From NCBI GenBank assembly GCA_900555975.1, contig USNI01000031.1, positions 1 to 9,343 on the forward strand: a stretch of 9,343 nucleotides of DNA. Reading direction: 5' to 3'. The position numbers and the translations under genes were made by a program. Position 1 is the stretch's first letter. The number at the start of each line of letters is the position of its first letter. Source of the DNA: an uncultured Desulfovibrio sp. GTDB taxonomy: Bacteria > Desulfobacterota > Desulfovibrionia > Desulfovibrionales > Desulfovibrionaceae. A model generated the notes under the pieces. It was not told the origin of the DNA and did no database searches. It saw nothing but the letters and a program-made list of their open reading frames with translations. Positions 1-6,146 of this stretch are shown here, piece after piece.

Positions 1-733
1 TGTACACGTTGGCCGGGGAGGAACCGGAAATGGTGCCGAACAGGGCGGAGGCAAAGATGGCCACCTTGGCCGGACCGCCCTGGGATTTTCTGGTGAGCAG
101 GCAGGCCAGATCCATGAAAATGCTGCTCATGTTGCTGCGTTCAAGAAACGCGCCGAACATGATGAAGGCAAAGATCATGGTTGCGCCGGTGGCGAGACAG
201 GTGCCGAAAATGCCGTCGGAAAGCAGAAATTCCATTTCAATGAGTCTGTCGTAGGAAATGCCGTTATGACCGATGGCGGACGGCAGATAGGAGCCGAACA
301 GACCGTAGAGGAGAAAGGCCAGAGCTACGCAGAACAGCGGAAAGCCCGTGGTCCTGCGGGTGATCTCGAGCACCAGAAGAATGCAGGCCGTACCGAGGAC
401 GAGATCAACGTTCGTGACTTCATCCACATACACGATGCGGTTGAGCAGATTTTCCAGCTCCACATAGAAATAGCATCCGATGGCTATGGCTATGGCGCAT
501 AGAATGAGATCCATGCCGATGAAGATGACCGGTTCTTCCTTTCCTTTGTATTTTTTCAGAGGCGGTACGAGAAGAAACACCAGCACCATGATGGCGGAAA
601 GATGAATGCCGCGCAGCAGGGGCGGCTCAAGGATAAAGAATCCGCCGGTAAAGAGGATCTGGAAAATGGCGAGCGCCACACCCACGGCATAGGCAACGGG
701 CTTGAGGCAGGCTCTGTTGACGGAAAGTTTCAC
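1..733 (-). CDS. TRAP transporter fused (4TM/12TM, DctQM-type) permease, N-terminal part
   Basis: Membrane permease of a tripartite ATP-independent periplasmic (TRAP) transporter, the type in which small and large membrane subunits are fused and which usually works with a TAXI-type periplasmic binding protein. Only the first 244 residues are present and the gene runs off the left edge. Hydrophobic segments lie at about residues 12-34, 44-58, 69-90, 110-124, 130-149 and 176-196. Family-type motifs are RGIHLSAIMVLVFLLVPPLKK (split here at residues 41-61) and the GGPAKVA-FASALFGTISGS stretch at 219-238. The start is GTG at 731-733: AAAGGAG (740-746, minus) lies 6 nt upstream, and an in-frame TGA follows at 746-748. 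A sigma-54 promoter and two palindromic operators precede it, so it is probably co-regulated with the flavoenzyme at 1015-2931. The binding-protein gene was not seen and may lie to the left. The substrate is unknown; an organic acid is the family norm. Confidence 0.88.
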   Translation of the reverse strand, partial: MKLSVNRACLKPVAYAVGVALAIFQILFTGGFFILEPPLLRGIHLSAIMVLVFLLVPPLKKYKGKEEPVIFIGMDLILCAIAIAIGCYFYVELENLLNRIVYVDEVTNVDLVLGTACILLVLEITRRTTGFPLFCVALAFLLYGLFGSYLPSAIGHNGISYDRLIEMEFLLSDGIFGTCLATGATMIFAFIMFGAFLERSNMSSIFMDLACLLTRKSQGGPAKVAIFASALFGTISGSSPANVY

Positions 734-739
734 GACTGA

Positions 740-746
740 CTCCTTT
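740..746 (-). promoter_or_regulatory. Ribosome binding site deciding the GTG start of the TRAP permease
   Basis: AAAGGAG on the minus strand lies 6 nt before GTG (733-731). The reading frame is closed by TGA (748-746) just upstream, and no ATG lies between that stop and the GTG. The GTG is therefore the only sensible start. Confidence 0.8.
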
Positions 747-801
747 CACTGGAAAATAAGCTGAGCACCCGGAAGAAAAAACGGACACTTGTACCTTTTT
801 A

Positions 802-817
802 TGCAAAGTATGTGCCA
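802..817 (-). promoter_or_regulatory. Sigma-54 (-24/-12) promoter of the TRAP permease
   Basis: The minus strand reads TGGCAC-ATACT-TTGCAT (with TGGCAC at 817-812 and TTGC at 806-803). This matches the RpoN consensus TGGCAC-N5-TTGC in every conserved position, including the invariant GG and GC. Predicted transcription begins near 791, giving a leader of about 58 nt that contains the AAAGGAG ribosome binding site. The AT-rich stretch 818-904 separates it from the activator sites at 905-954, a usual geometry for DNA-looping activation. The promoter and its role are predicted from sequence alone. Confidence 0.88.
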
Positions 818-897
818 ATGCAGCCATTTTTCTGAAATGAAAGGATTTTCTTGAAAAAACAGATAATACGCCAATAAAGAAAAATGAAGCTTTTGCT

Positions 898-923
898 AAA
901 AAATATGTCCAACTCTTGGACAT
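898..923 (-). terminator. Possible rho-independent terminator of the flavoenzyme transcript, superimposed on operator 1
   Basis: Read on the minus strand, the perfect 8-bp stem ATGTCCAA-GAG-TTGGACAT (923 to 905) is followed by A and then six T residues (903-898). It sits about 90 nt beyond the stop codon of the flavoenzyme gene. The stem has only three G-C pairs per arm, so it would be a modest terminator. No other hairpin with a T-run was found between 1014 and 734. The same bases are better explained as an activator binding site, so this is a secondary role at most. Confidence 0.35.
905..923. promoter_or_regulatory. Operator 1 (perfect 19-bp palindrome), probable activator site for the TRAP promoter
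   Basis: ATGTCCAA-CTC-TTGGACAT is a perfect inverted repeat with 8-bp arms and a 3-bp centre. Its centre (914) is about 123 bp upstream of the predicted sigma-54 start near 791. The same half-sites recur at 936-954 and 3052-3070, next to the other sigma-54 promoter. The activator encoded at 3137 is the natural candidate to bind it; binding is inferred. Confidence 0.75.
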
Positions 924-935
924 GCGACAATCTAC

Positions 936-954
936 ATGACCAAAAATTGGACAT
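936..954. promoter_or_regulatory. Operator 2, second activator site upstream of the TRAP promoter
   Basis: ATGACCAA-AAA-TTGGACAT has the same arm length and 3-bp centre as operator 1, with one mismatch in the left arm. Its centre (945) is 31 bp from that of operator 1. The two therefore lie on the same face of the helix, as expected for cooperating activator dimers. It is about 154 bp upstream of the predicted start. Confidence 0.7.
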
Positions 955-1014
955 ATACAACATGATATTCAGTTGAATTGTTCTTTTATGCACAAAATCC
1001 TTTTTCCGGGCGAT

Positions 1015-2931
1015 CTATAGACGGAGAGCAGTCTTGAACCCTCCCTCGACGGCCGTCATGATCTTGCCGACTTTGGAACAGTCTCCTGCAGACAGGAAGG
1101 GAATGCCGGCTTCACGGAGTTCGCAGGCGAGGATGCGGTTCGGACGGTATCCGACGGCGACGACGATGGAGGAGAAGGGACCGAGCAATGTTTCCATGCC
1201 TTCCTCGTCCTTGACCCGGACGGTACGCTCAGATGTTATTTCCATGACCTGAGTGCCGGTAAGCATGTTGACGGCCCGCTCCTTCAGACGGATGAGCAGA
1301 TATCGGCGGGTTCTTACTTCCATATCCCTGGCGATGTCGGGCTGCATTTCCAGCAGCGTGACGGCTTTCCCCTGTTCAGAAAGCATGTCAGCGGTTTCCG
1401 CGCCTATGAGACCGCCTCCGATGATCAGCGGATTGCTTCCTGTATCCTTTCCGTGCAGTGCGTCGGAAGCCGTCATGGCACCTTGAACGCGACAGAATCC
1501 CGGAAAGACAGGCTGACTGCCTGTGGCAAGAATCACGGTGTCGGGGTTTTCCTTCTTCACCAGTTCGACGGTTGCTTCCTCATGGAGGCGCACCGTTACG
1601 CCGGCCAGGGACAGAGCCTTGTCGTAATAGTCCATAATGAGGTTGATGTCCTCTTTGTATGGGGGCAGACAGGCCGTGTTGAGAAGGCCTCCGAGCTTTC
1701 CGTCTTTTTCCAGCAGCGTTACTTTGTGGCCACGTCTGGCGGCCACAAGGGCTGCTTCCATGCCGGCAGGACCTGCGCCGATGACCATGACGTTCTTCGG
1801 AGCGGCCGAGGGAGACAGATCGTAGGCCTTTTCCAGACCGGAGAGAGGATTCAACGCACAGCCTATCCCTGTACCGCGCGCCGCGCCTCCCACGCATCCC
1901 TCATTGCAGGAGATGCAGCGGATGACGGGAGCGTGGGTATATTGTACCTTTTCAGGCAGGAAGGGGTCGGCAATGAGGGGACGTCCCATGGCGACAAGAT
2001 CGGCCTTTTCCTCTTCAAGGACCTTTTCCGCCACATGCTCATCGGTGATGCGCCCTGCAACGATGACGGGAACGGCGGCCCTGATGCTTTCCCGTATGCT
2101 GGCGGCAAGCTCGGCATTGCAGGCTCTGGGAACGCAGGAAGGCGCGGATACCATGAAGTTCGTTTCGCGCAGTCCTATGGAGACATGAAGACCGTTGATG
2201 CCCTCCGCAACCAGGGCTGCGGCAAGCGCCCTGGAATCTTCCAGCGTGATGCCTCCGGAGACACCTTCTACGGCGCTCATCCGGTAGGTGATCGGAAAAT
2301 CATTGCCTACCCGGCGTCGTACTTCACGGTAGACTTCCAGAGCAAAGCGCATGCGGTTTTCCAGAGAGCCTCCCCAGGCATCCCGGCGGCGATTGGTATA
2401 GGGAGAGAAGAACTGGCTGATGAGATAGCCGTGGGCTCCGTGCAGTTCTATGGCGTCCAGTCCTGCCTCTCTGGCCCGGACGGCGGCGTCACCCCATGCG
2501 GAAATGAGCATGGCTATTTCCTCTTCGGAAATTTCTCGCGTATCCGTGTAGGAAGTGAGTCCGGGAATGGACGATACCACGAGAACGGCCTGACCGGATG
2601 CCGTCGAATTGGCGGCACGGCCGCCGTGCTGGAGCTGAATGGACACTCGTGCTCCATGACGTTTCATGCGGGCTGCCATGTCCTTCAGTCCGGGAATGCT
2701 CCGGTCGCTGGCAAGACCGAGACCGCGGGTGAAGGAATTGCCGGAAGGATGAATGTAGGTCGCCTCCACCGTGACAAGACCGGCTCCACCCATGGCGCGG
2801 GCCTCATAATAGTTGATCATGCGCTCGGTGACCGTGCCGTCCGCCGCTGCGAACTTCGTGGACATGGGAGGAAAAACGATGCGGTTCTTCAGCGTGAGCG
2901 AACCGAGCTGAACGGGAGAAAAAAGCTTCAT
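1015..2931 (-). CDS. Old-yellow-enzyme-type NAD(P)H:flavin ene-reductase with [4Fe-4S] cluster (BaiCD/FadH group)
   Basis: Multidomain flavoenzyme, likely cytoplasmic, passing electrons from NAD(P)H through FAD and a 4Fe-4S cluster to FMN to reduce an activated C=C bond. Residues count from the start chosen here (638 aa). An N-terminal TIM barrel (about 1-330) carries NRIVFPPM and HGAHGY at 164-169, the substrate-binding HxxH of the BaiCD/NADH-oxidase/OYE type. Cluster cysteines are at 339, 342, 346 and 358 (CxxC-x3-C-x11-C). A Rossmann FAD site GAGPAG is near 385-390 and a second nucleotide site GGGLIGAE near 505-512. ATG at 2931 is preferred over ATGs at 2946 and 2943: GGAG lies 6 nt before it, and it yields the family-like N terminus MKLFSPVQLG. 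Its own sigma-54 promoter suggests inducible expression. The substrate is unknown; unsaturated acids, their CoA esters, enones or bile-acid-like compounds are all possible. Confidence 0.9.
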   Translation of the reverse strand: MKLFSPVQLGSLTLKNRIVFPPMSTKFAAADGTVTERMINYYEARAMGGAGLVTVEATYIHPSGNSFTRGLGLASDRSIPGLKDMAARMKRHGARVSIQLQHGGRAANSTASGQAVLVVSSIPGLTSYTDTREISEEEIAMLISAWGDAAVRAREAGLDAIELHGAHGYLISQFFSPYTNRRRDAWGGSLENRMRFALEVYREVRRRVGNDFPITYRMSAVEGVSGGITLEDSRALAAALVAEGINGLHVSIGLRETNFMVSAPSCVPRACNAELAASIRESIRAAVPVIVAGRITDEHVAEKVLEEEKADLVAMGRPLIADPFLPEKVQYTHAPVIRCISCNEGCVGGAARGTGIGCALNPLSGLEKAYDLSPSAAPKNVMVIGAGPAGMEAALVAARRGHKVTLLEKDGKLGGLLNTACLPPYKEDINLIMDYYDKALSLAGVTVRLHEEATVELVKKENPDTVILATGSQPVFPGFCRVQGAMTASDALHGKDTGSNPLIIGGGLIGAETADMLSEQGKAVTLLEMQPDIARDMEVRTRRYLLIRLKERAVNMLTGTQVMEITSERTVRVKDEEGMETLLGPFSSIVVAVGYRPNRILACELREAGIPFLSAGDCSKVGKIMTAVEGGFKTALRL

Positions 2932-2937
2932 GAGCGG

Positions 2938-2941
2938 CTCC
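2938..2941 (-). promoter_or_regulatory. Ribosome binding site deciding the flavoenzyme start
   Basis: GGAG on the minus strand lies 6 nt before ATG 2931-2929. The alternative starts at 2946 and 2943 have only an A/T-rich sequence with no clear Shine-Dalgarno in the right place, and they would translate across this GGAG. Confidence 0.65.
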
Positions 2942-2983
2942 ATCATGAAAAAAGGAAAAATATATTCTTAACCTTGATCGGAT

Positions 2984-2999
2984 TGCAATAATCATGCCA
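2984..2999 (-). promoter_or_regulatory. Sigma-54 (-24/-12) promoter of the flavoenzyme gene
   Basis: The minus strand reads TGGCATGATTATTGCA, a full match to the RpoN consensus TGGCAYG-N4-TTGCW. Predicted transcription starts near 2973, giving a leader of about 42 nt before the chosen ATG at 2931. Operator 3 is centred about 88 bp upstream. The match, spacing and partner activator gene make this a strong call from sequence, not yet tested. Confidence 0.9.
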
Positions 3000-3006
3000 G
3001 CGGTTA

Positions 3007-3019
3007 TGATGGCCTGATT
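3007..3019 (-). promoter_or_regulatory. Weak IHF-like site between the sigma-54 promoter and operator 3
   Basis: The minus strand AATCAG-GCCA-TCA matches the IHF consensus WATCAR-N4-TTR with one mismatch. It lies midway between the flavoenzyme -24/-12 element and operator 3, where a bend would help looping. One mismatch in a short degenerate motif is weak evidence, and no equivalent site was found upstream of the TRAP promoter. Confidence 0.25.
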
Positions 3020-3051
3020 GCTGTGATTCCAAAAGGATAGGTGAAATCTTA

Positions 3052-3070
3052 ATGACTAAAAAATGGACAT
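3052..3070. promoter_or_regulatory. Operator 3, activator site for the flavoenzyme promoter
   Basis: ATGACTAA-AAA-ATGGACAT is identical to operator 2 at 17 of 19 positions and keeps the 3-bp centre. It is centred at 3061, about 88 bp upstream of the predicted sigma-54 start near 2973. It lies between the flavoenzyme and the divergent activator gene. Its right half (TGGACATGT, 3064-3072) also forms a perfect 9-bp inverted repeat, with an 8-nt gap, with ACATGTCCA at 3081-3089. Confidence 0.65.
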
Positions 3071-3077
3071 GTATGAA

Positions 3078-3106
3078 TAGACATGTCCAGAGGCCGCGTG
3101 TATGTT
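3078..3106 (+). promoter_or_regulatory. Candidate sigma-70 promoter of the activator gene
   Basis: TAGACA (3078-3083, 5/6 to the -35 consensus) is 17 bp from TATGTT (3101-3106, 4/6 to the -10 consensus). Predicted start is near 3112, with a leader of about 25 nt. A good operator half-site, ATGTCCAG (3083-3090), lies inside the spacer. Its implied palindrome centre (3092) is 31 bp from operator 3, so the activator could repress its own promoter. The TTGACA at 3106-3111 looks better on its own but has no -10 before the gene. Confidence 0.4.
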
Positions 3107-3136
3107 TGACATTGACCGTCGAACAGAGGAGTTTTC

Positions 3137-5080
3137 ATGGATATTCAGAGCAGACGCGATGCCATATACCGTGAATGGGAACATTTTCAGCGTGGGGAGA
3201 CGGTGGATACGACCGTCATAGCCCCGTATATTCTTCGCTCATGGCAGCGGTGCCGTCTGCTGCACGTGGATCCCGACGAGACCAGCCGGCGCAGACTTGA
3301 GCCGCGGGAACTGGACAAGGTGCTGCAGAAGAATGCTCTCATCATTCACATTGCCCGGGGCCTCATGGAGAGACTCTACAGTCCCATAAGTTCCTCGGCG
3401 AGCCTCATTTCCATCGCCGACGCGGACGGCGTCATTCTTTCCTGTCTGCGCGACGAAAAGAAGAGCTATCCCATACCCAACATTGAGCCGGGCAGCATTG
3501 CGCTGGAAACTTCTTCGGGCAGCAACGCCGTCAGCATCTGTCTTGTGGAAAAGCGGCCTGTGGAAACATGGAGTGCCGAACATTACTGTCGTCAGCTCCA
3601 CAACTGGTACTGCGTGGCTGCGCCCATATGGAATACCAGTCATGAGCTTGTTGCCGCGCTTAACGTCACGCTGCCATGGGATATGTTTCACAATCATACG
3701 CGCGGCATGGTTGAAAGTGCGGCCTATGCCATTTCCGAGCAGCTTCGACTGCATTATCTGCTGGAGGATCAGCGCGTCATCTTCGAGATGATGGACGAGG
3801 GGCTTGTGGTGCTCGACAGCAGTGGAGATATCCGTTTCATCAACAAGAAGGCGCAGCAGATGCTTTCTCTCGTCAGCTGGAACAGCGCCCAGCATATCAG
3901 CGACATCATTCTTTCCCGGGACATTCTGCGGGCCATCATGTCGGAAAAGGCCAGTTTCAGCGATCAGGAGGCGCTGCTTCAGCTCAAGACAGGCACGTTG
4001 AGCTGCATGCTTTCCGTTTCCTGTACGGGAGAGAGCGACAGTCGAGTGGTCACGCTGCGGGAAGTGAAGAGGATGAAGGAATCGGCAGCCCGTGTCACCG
4101 GTGCCAAGGCCGTGTTCACCTTCAATCATATCGTCGGGGCTGCTCCGGCGTTCCAGAACGTCATCGAGCAGGCCAGGAAGGCGGCCAAAAGCGATGCCAC
4201 CACCCTCATTCTTGGCGAGAGCGGAACGGGCAAGGAACTGTTCGCGCAATCCATGCACAACGCCAGCAGTCGCGCAACAGGCGCCTTCATCACGGTGAAC
4301 TGCGGCGCGCTTCCCCGCGAACTCGTGCAGAGCGAGCTGTTCGGCTATGACGAGGGAGCCTTCACCGGAGCAAGTCGTCTCGGCAAGCCGGGCAAGTTCG
4401 AACTGGCCGACAACGGTACGATTTTTCTTGATGAAATAGGGGAAATGCCCATGGATGCGCAGGTTTCCCTGCTGCGTCTGCTGCAGAACGGCGAAGTGAC
4501 CCGCGTGGGTAGCAAGTATACCCGTCAGGTCAATGTGCGCGTCATTGCTGCCACCAACCGCAATCTTCAGGAGTCCATACGGGAAAAATCATTCCGCGAA
4601 GATCTTTATTACCGGCTCAACGTGTTTTCTCTCTGCATCCCTCCCCTGAGGGAGCGAGTCTCCGACATCCGTCTGCTGACCCAGCATTTTCTTGCACATT
4701 TCATGCTGACGCAGAACAATCCCGAGCTGCGCATGACGGAAGAAGTCCTGCGCATTCTGGAAAGTTATTCCTGGCCCGGCAACGTTCGAGAGCTTGAGAA
4801 TACCGTGGAGCGCATGGTCTTCATGGCTCCTGAATCCGGTCTCATCGATGTGGAGTCTGTCCCCGTCAACATCATTCACGGTGTCAGAGGCGGACAGACA
4901 GCGGAAAAGAACTCAATAACATCGGGAGTCCTTCAGGTGCAGGAGCGGGAAAGCATTCTCCGCGTTCTTCAGGAGTGCGGAGGCAACATCCGGGCTGCCG
5001 CCAGAAAGCTGGGCATATCACGCAGCGGCCTGTACGTGAAAATGAAGAAATTCGGCATTGCTCCAGATCTGTGCCGGTAG
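3137..5080 (+). CDS. Sigma-54-dependent transcriptional activator (AcoR-like: GAF-PAS-AAA+-Fis HTH)
   Basis: Enhancer-binding protein that remodels RpoN polymerase by ATP hydrolysis; 647 aa, full length for an AcoR-type regulator. The N-terminal GAF-like sensor spans about residues 60-210, with the EPGSIALETSSGSNA and VAAPIWN stretches typical of the type. A PAS-like segment (about 212-310) begins near EMMDEGLVVLDSSGDIRFIN. The AAA+ domain (about 329-560) has Walker A GESGTGKE (360-367), the sigma-54 contact loop GAFTGA (407-412), Walker B GTIFLDEIGE (427-436) and REDLYYRLNV with arginine-finger residues (487-496). A Fis-type helix-turn-helix is at 615-641. There is no receiver domain, so control is probably by ligand and not phosphorylation. 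GAGGAG (3126-3131) lies 5 nt before the ATG. It is divergent from the flavoenzyme gene and flanked by operators that probably are its binding sites. The ligand is unknown. Confidence 0.95.
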   Translation: MDIQSRRDAIYREWEHFQRGETVDTTVIAPYILRSWQRCRLLHVDPDETSRRRLEPRELDKVLQKNALIIHIARGLMERLYSPISSSASLISIADADGVILSCLRDEKKSYPIPNIEPGSIALETSSGSNAVSICLVEKRPVETWSAEHYCRQLHNWYCVAAPIWNTSHELVAALNVTLPWDMFHNHTRGMVESAAYAISEQLRLHYLLEDQRVIFEMMDEGLVVLDSSGDIRFINKKAQQMLSLVSWNSAQHISDIILSRDILRAIMSEKASFSDQEALLQLKTGTLSCMLSVSCTGESDSRVVTLREVKRMKESAARVTGAKAVFTFNHIVGAAPAFQNVIEQARKAAKSDATTLILGESGTGKELFAQSMHNASSRATGAFITVNCGALPRELVQSELFGYDEGAFTGASRLGKPGKFELADNGTIFLDEIGEMPMDAQVSLLRLLQNGEVTRVGSKYTRQVNVRVIAATNRNLQESIREKSFREDLYYRLNVFSLCIPPLRERVSDIRLLTQHFLAHFMLTQNNPELRMTEEVLRILESYSWPGNVRELENTVERMVFMAPESGLIDVESVPVNIIHGVRGGQTAEKNSITSGVLQVQERESILRVLQECGGNIRAAARKLGISRSGLYVKMKKFGIAPDLCR

Positions 5081-5142
5081 TGTCGGAACGTTTTCCGGAG
5101 TCTTTCCGTTGGATGCCGGCGCAAAACAGGATGGTTCCGACA
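5081..5142. repeat. Long-loop inverted repeat between convergent genes
   Basis: TGTCGGAAC (5081-5089), immediately after the activator stop codon, pairs perfectly with GTTCCGACA (5134-5142) across a 44-nt loop. The loop contains the small stem CGGA/TCCG (5096-5099, 5105-5108). CCGGAG (5095-5100) is also complementary to CTCCGG (5144-5149), in pseudoknot order. No T-run follows on either strand, so this is not a textbook intrinsic terminator. It may still protect or terminate the two convergent transcripts. Confidence 0.4.
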
Positions 5143-5222
5143 TCTCCGGGATCCTGCCCGCAAGGGAGGCGGCACGGAAGGAAAGGCGGAAAAAGAATGA
5201 GGGGCGGGGCGAAAAGCTCTGA

Positions 5223-6146
5223 TCAGGACGGACATGCCGCGTCATGTTTTTCTTTGCCGTCAACCGTTTCCTTGGTCTTCCACCGGTCGTGCATCCAGAA
5301 CCACTGTTCCGGTCTTTCACGAATGAATTTTTCTATGGCCTGAGTATAGAAGGTCGCCGCAATTTTGATCTGTTCTTCGCGGGATCCTTCCAGAAGGGCC
5401 GTATCGAGAGGCTCCTGAAGATGGAATACGTAGTCTTTGCCGTCACGAACGAGAACTACGGGCCAGATAAGGGCCTTTGCCCGCACGGCGAGCAGCGCCG
5501 GTCCCATGTTCACGGCGGCCACCTCATTAAGGAAAGGCAGAAATTCCGCTTCCGTTGAGGAGGTGTTGTGATCCACGAGGAAGGCGACGATGCCTTTTTT
5601 ATGCAAAGCCCGGATCACGCTCATGGCGGCATTGCGATGGCCTATCATATCGGCGCCTGTGGCTTCCCGGCAGGACGCGATGAATTCCTGCACGGCCTCG
5701 TCATGGTACCGTCGCACCACGACCATGCGTGGCCTTGGCGGCGCATAGAGCTGTCCGAGCATGGAGGCAAGAAGCTCCCATGAGCCGAAATGAGCAGTGG
5801 CTGCCACGATGGGGCGATCGCATTCACGCAGTCTCTGCATGAGCTGCGGCGAGGCTATGCGCAGTCGCGGTGAATCCATGCCGAACGATCCGGTGAGCAG
5901 AATTTCCATGAAGGAGCGACCGGTGTGGCAGAAGCTGGCATGGGCCGTCGTTTCGGCCTGGCGTCTGTCCATGCCGAGGTGGCGCATGATGTTGCTGACG
6001 GCAAGTTCCCGGCGGGAAGGCACAAGATACCAGATGAGATGACCTATCATGTTGCCGAGTACTGCCGTTCCGGAAAAGCCCGTAAGGCGGAGCAGGGATC
6101 CTGCTGCGCAGAGCAGATGAAAACGTAGGCGGTCCTTTCTGGTCAT
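5223..6146 (-). CDS. LpxL/HtrB-family lipid A (lysophospholipid) acyltransferase
   Basis: Inner-membrane acyltransferase of the late-acyltransferase family (LpxL/LpxM/HtrB), which transfers acyl chains to lipid A precursors or related lipids at the cytoplasmic face. It is 307 aa from the chosen start, the usual size. It shows the HxxxxE catalytic motif in AHFGSWE, the conserved VDHN-S segment after HKKGIVAFL, and the C-terminal RPEQWFWMHDRWK signature. The ATG at 6146-6144 overlaps the TGA of the upstream acyltransferase as ATGA, with GGAG (6154-6157, minus) 7 nt before it. The five-codon longer form begins at a TTG (6161) and has weaker support. Which acyl position or lipid is used cannot be told from the sequence. 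It is convergent with the activator gene and has no evident functional link to it. Confidence 0.9.
   Translation of the reverse strand: MTRKDRLRFHLLCAAGSLLRLTGFSGTAVLGNMIGHLIWYLVPSRRELAVSNIMRHLGMDRRQAETTAHASFCHTGRSFMEILLTGSFGMDSPRLRIASPQLMQRLRECDRPIVAATAHFGSWELLASMLGQLYAPPRPRMVVVRRYHDEAVQEFIASCREATGADMIGHRNAAMSVIRALHKKGIVAFLVDHNTSSTEAEFLPFLNEVAAVNMGPALLAVRAKALIWPVVLVRDGKDYVFHLQEPLDTALLEGSREEQIKIAATFYTQAIEKFIRERPEQWFWMHDRWKTKETVDGKEKHDAACPS

Noticed and set aside
627..993. Two short minus-strand open frames in the gap between permease and flavoenzyme
   Set aside because: They cover the sigma-54 promoter and both operators, have no Shine-Dalgarno, and one runs into the permease gene in the wrong frame.
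1015..2931. Naming the flavoenzyme FadH (fatty-acid 2,4-dienoyl-CoA reductase)
   Set aside because: The domain layout fits, but the active-site segment reads HGAHGY, as in BaiCD/NADH-oxidase-type enzymes, and no fatty-acid degradation genes are nearby. The narrower name is not supported.
1453..2991. A 512-codon open frame on the plus strand opposite the flavoenzyme
   Set aside because: It is the mirror of a strongly coding GC-rich gene with clear domains, has no recognisable domain or ribosome binding site, and its low-complexity His/Gly/Arg-rich translation is typical of a shadow frame.
3010..3021. TGGCCTGATTGC on the plus strand as a sigma-54 promoter for the activator gene
   Set aside because: The GG and GC elements are three bases too close together for RpoN binding, and the -24 hexamer is poor.
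3106..3111. TTGACA as the -35 of the activator gene
   Set aside because: A -10 at the correct distance would fall at about 3129-3134, inside the ribosome binding site region, and no -10-like sequence is there.
3239..4258. A 339-codon open frame on the minus strand opposite the sigma-54 activator
   Set aside because: It shadows the GAF-PAS-AAA+ coding frame, shows no domain, and has no promoter or ribosome binding site.
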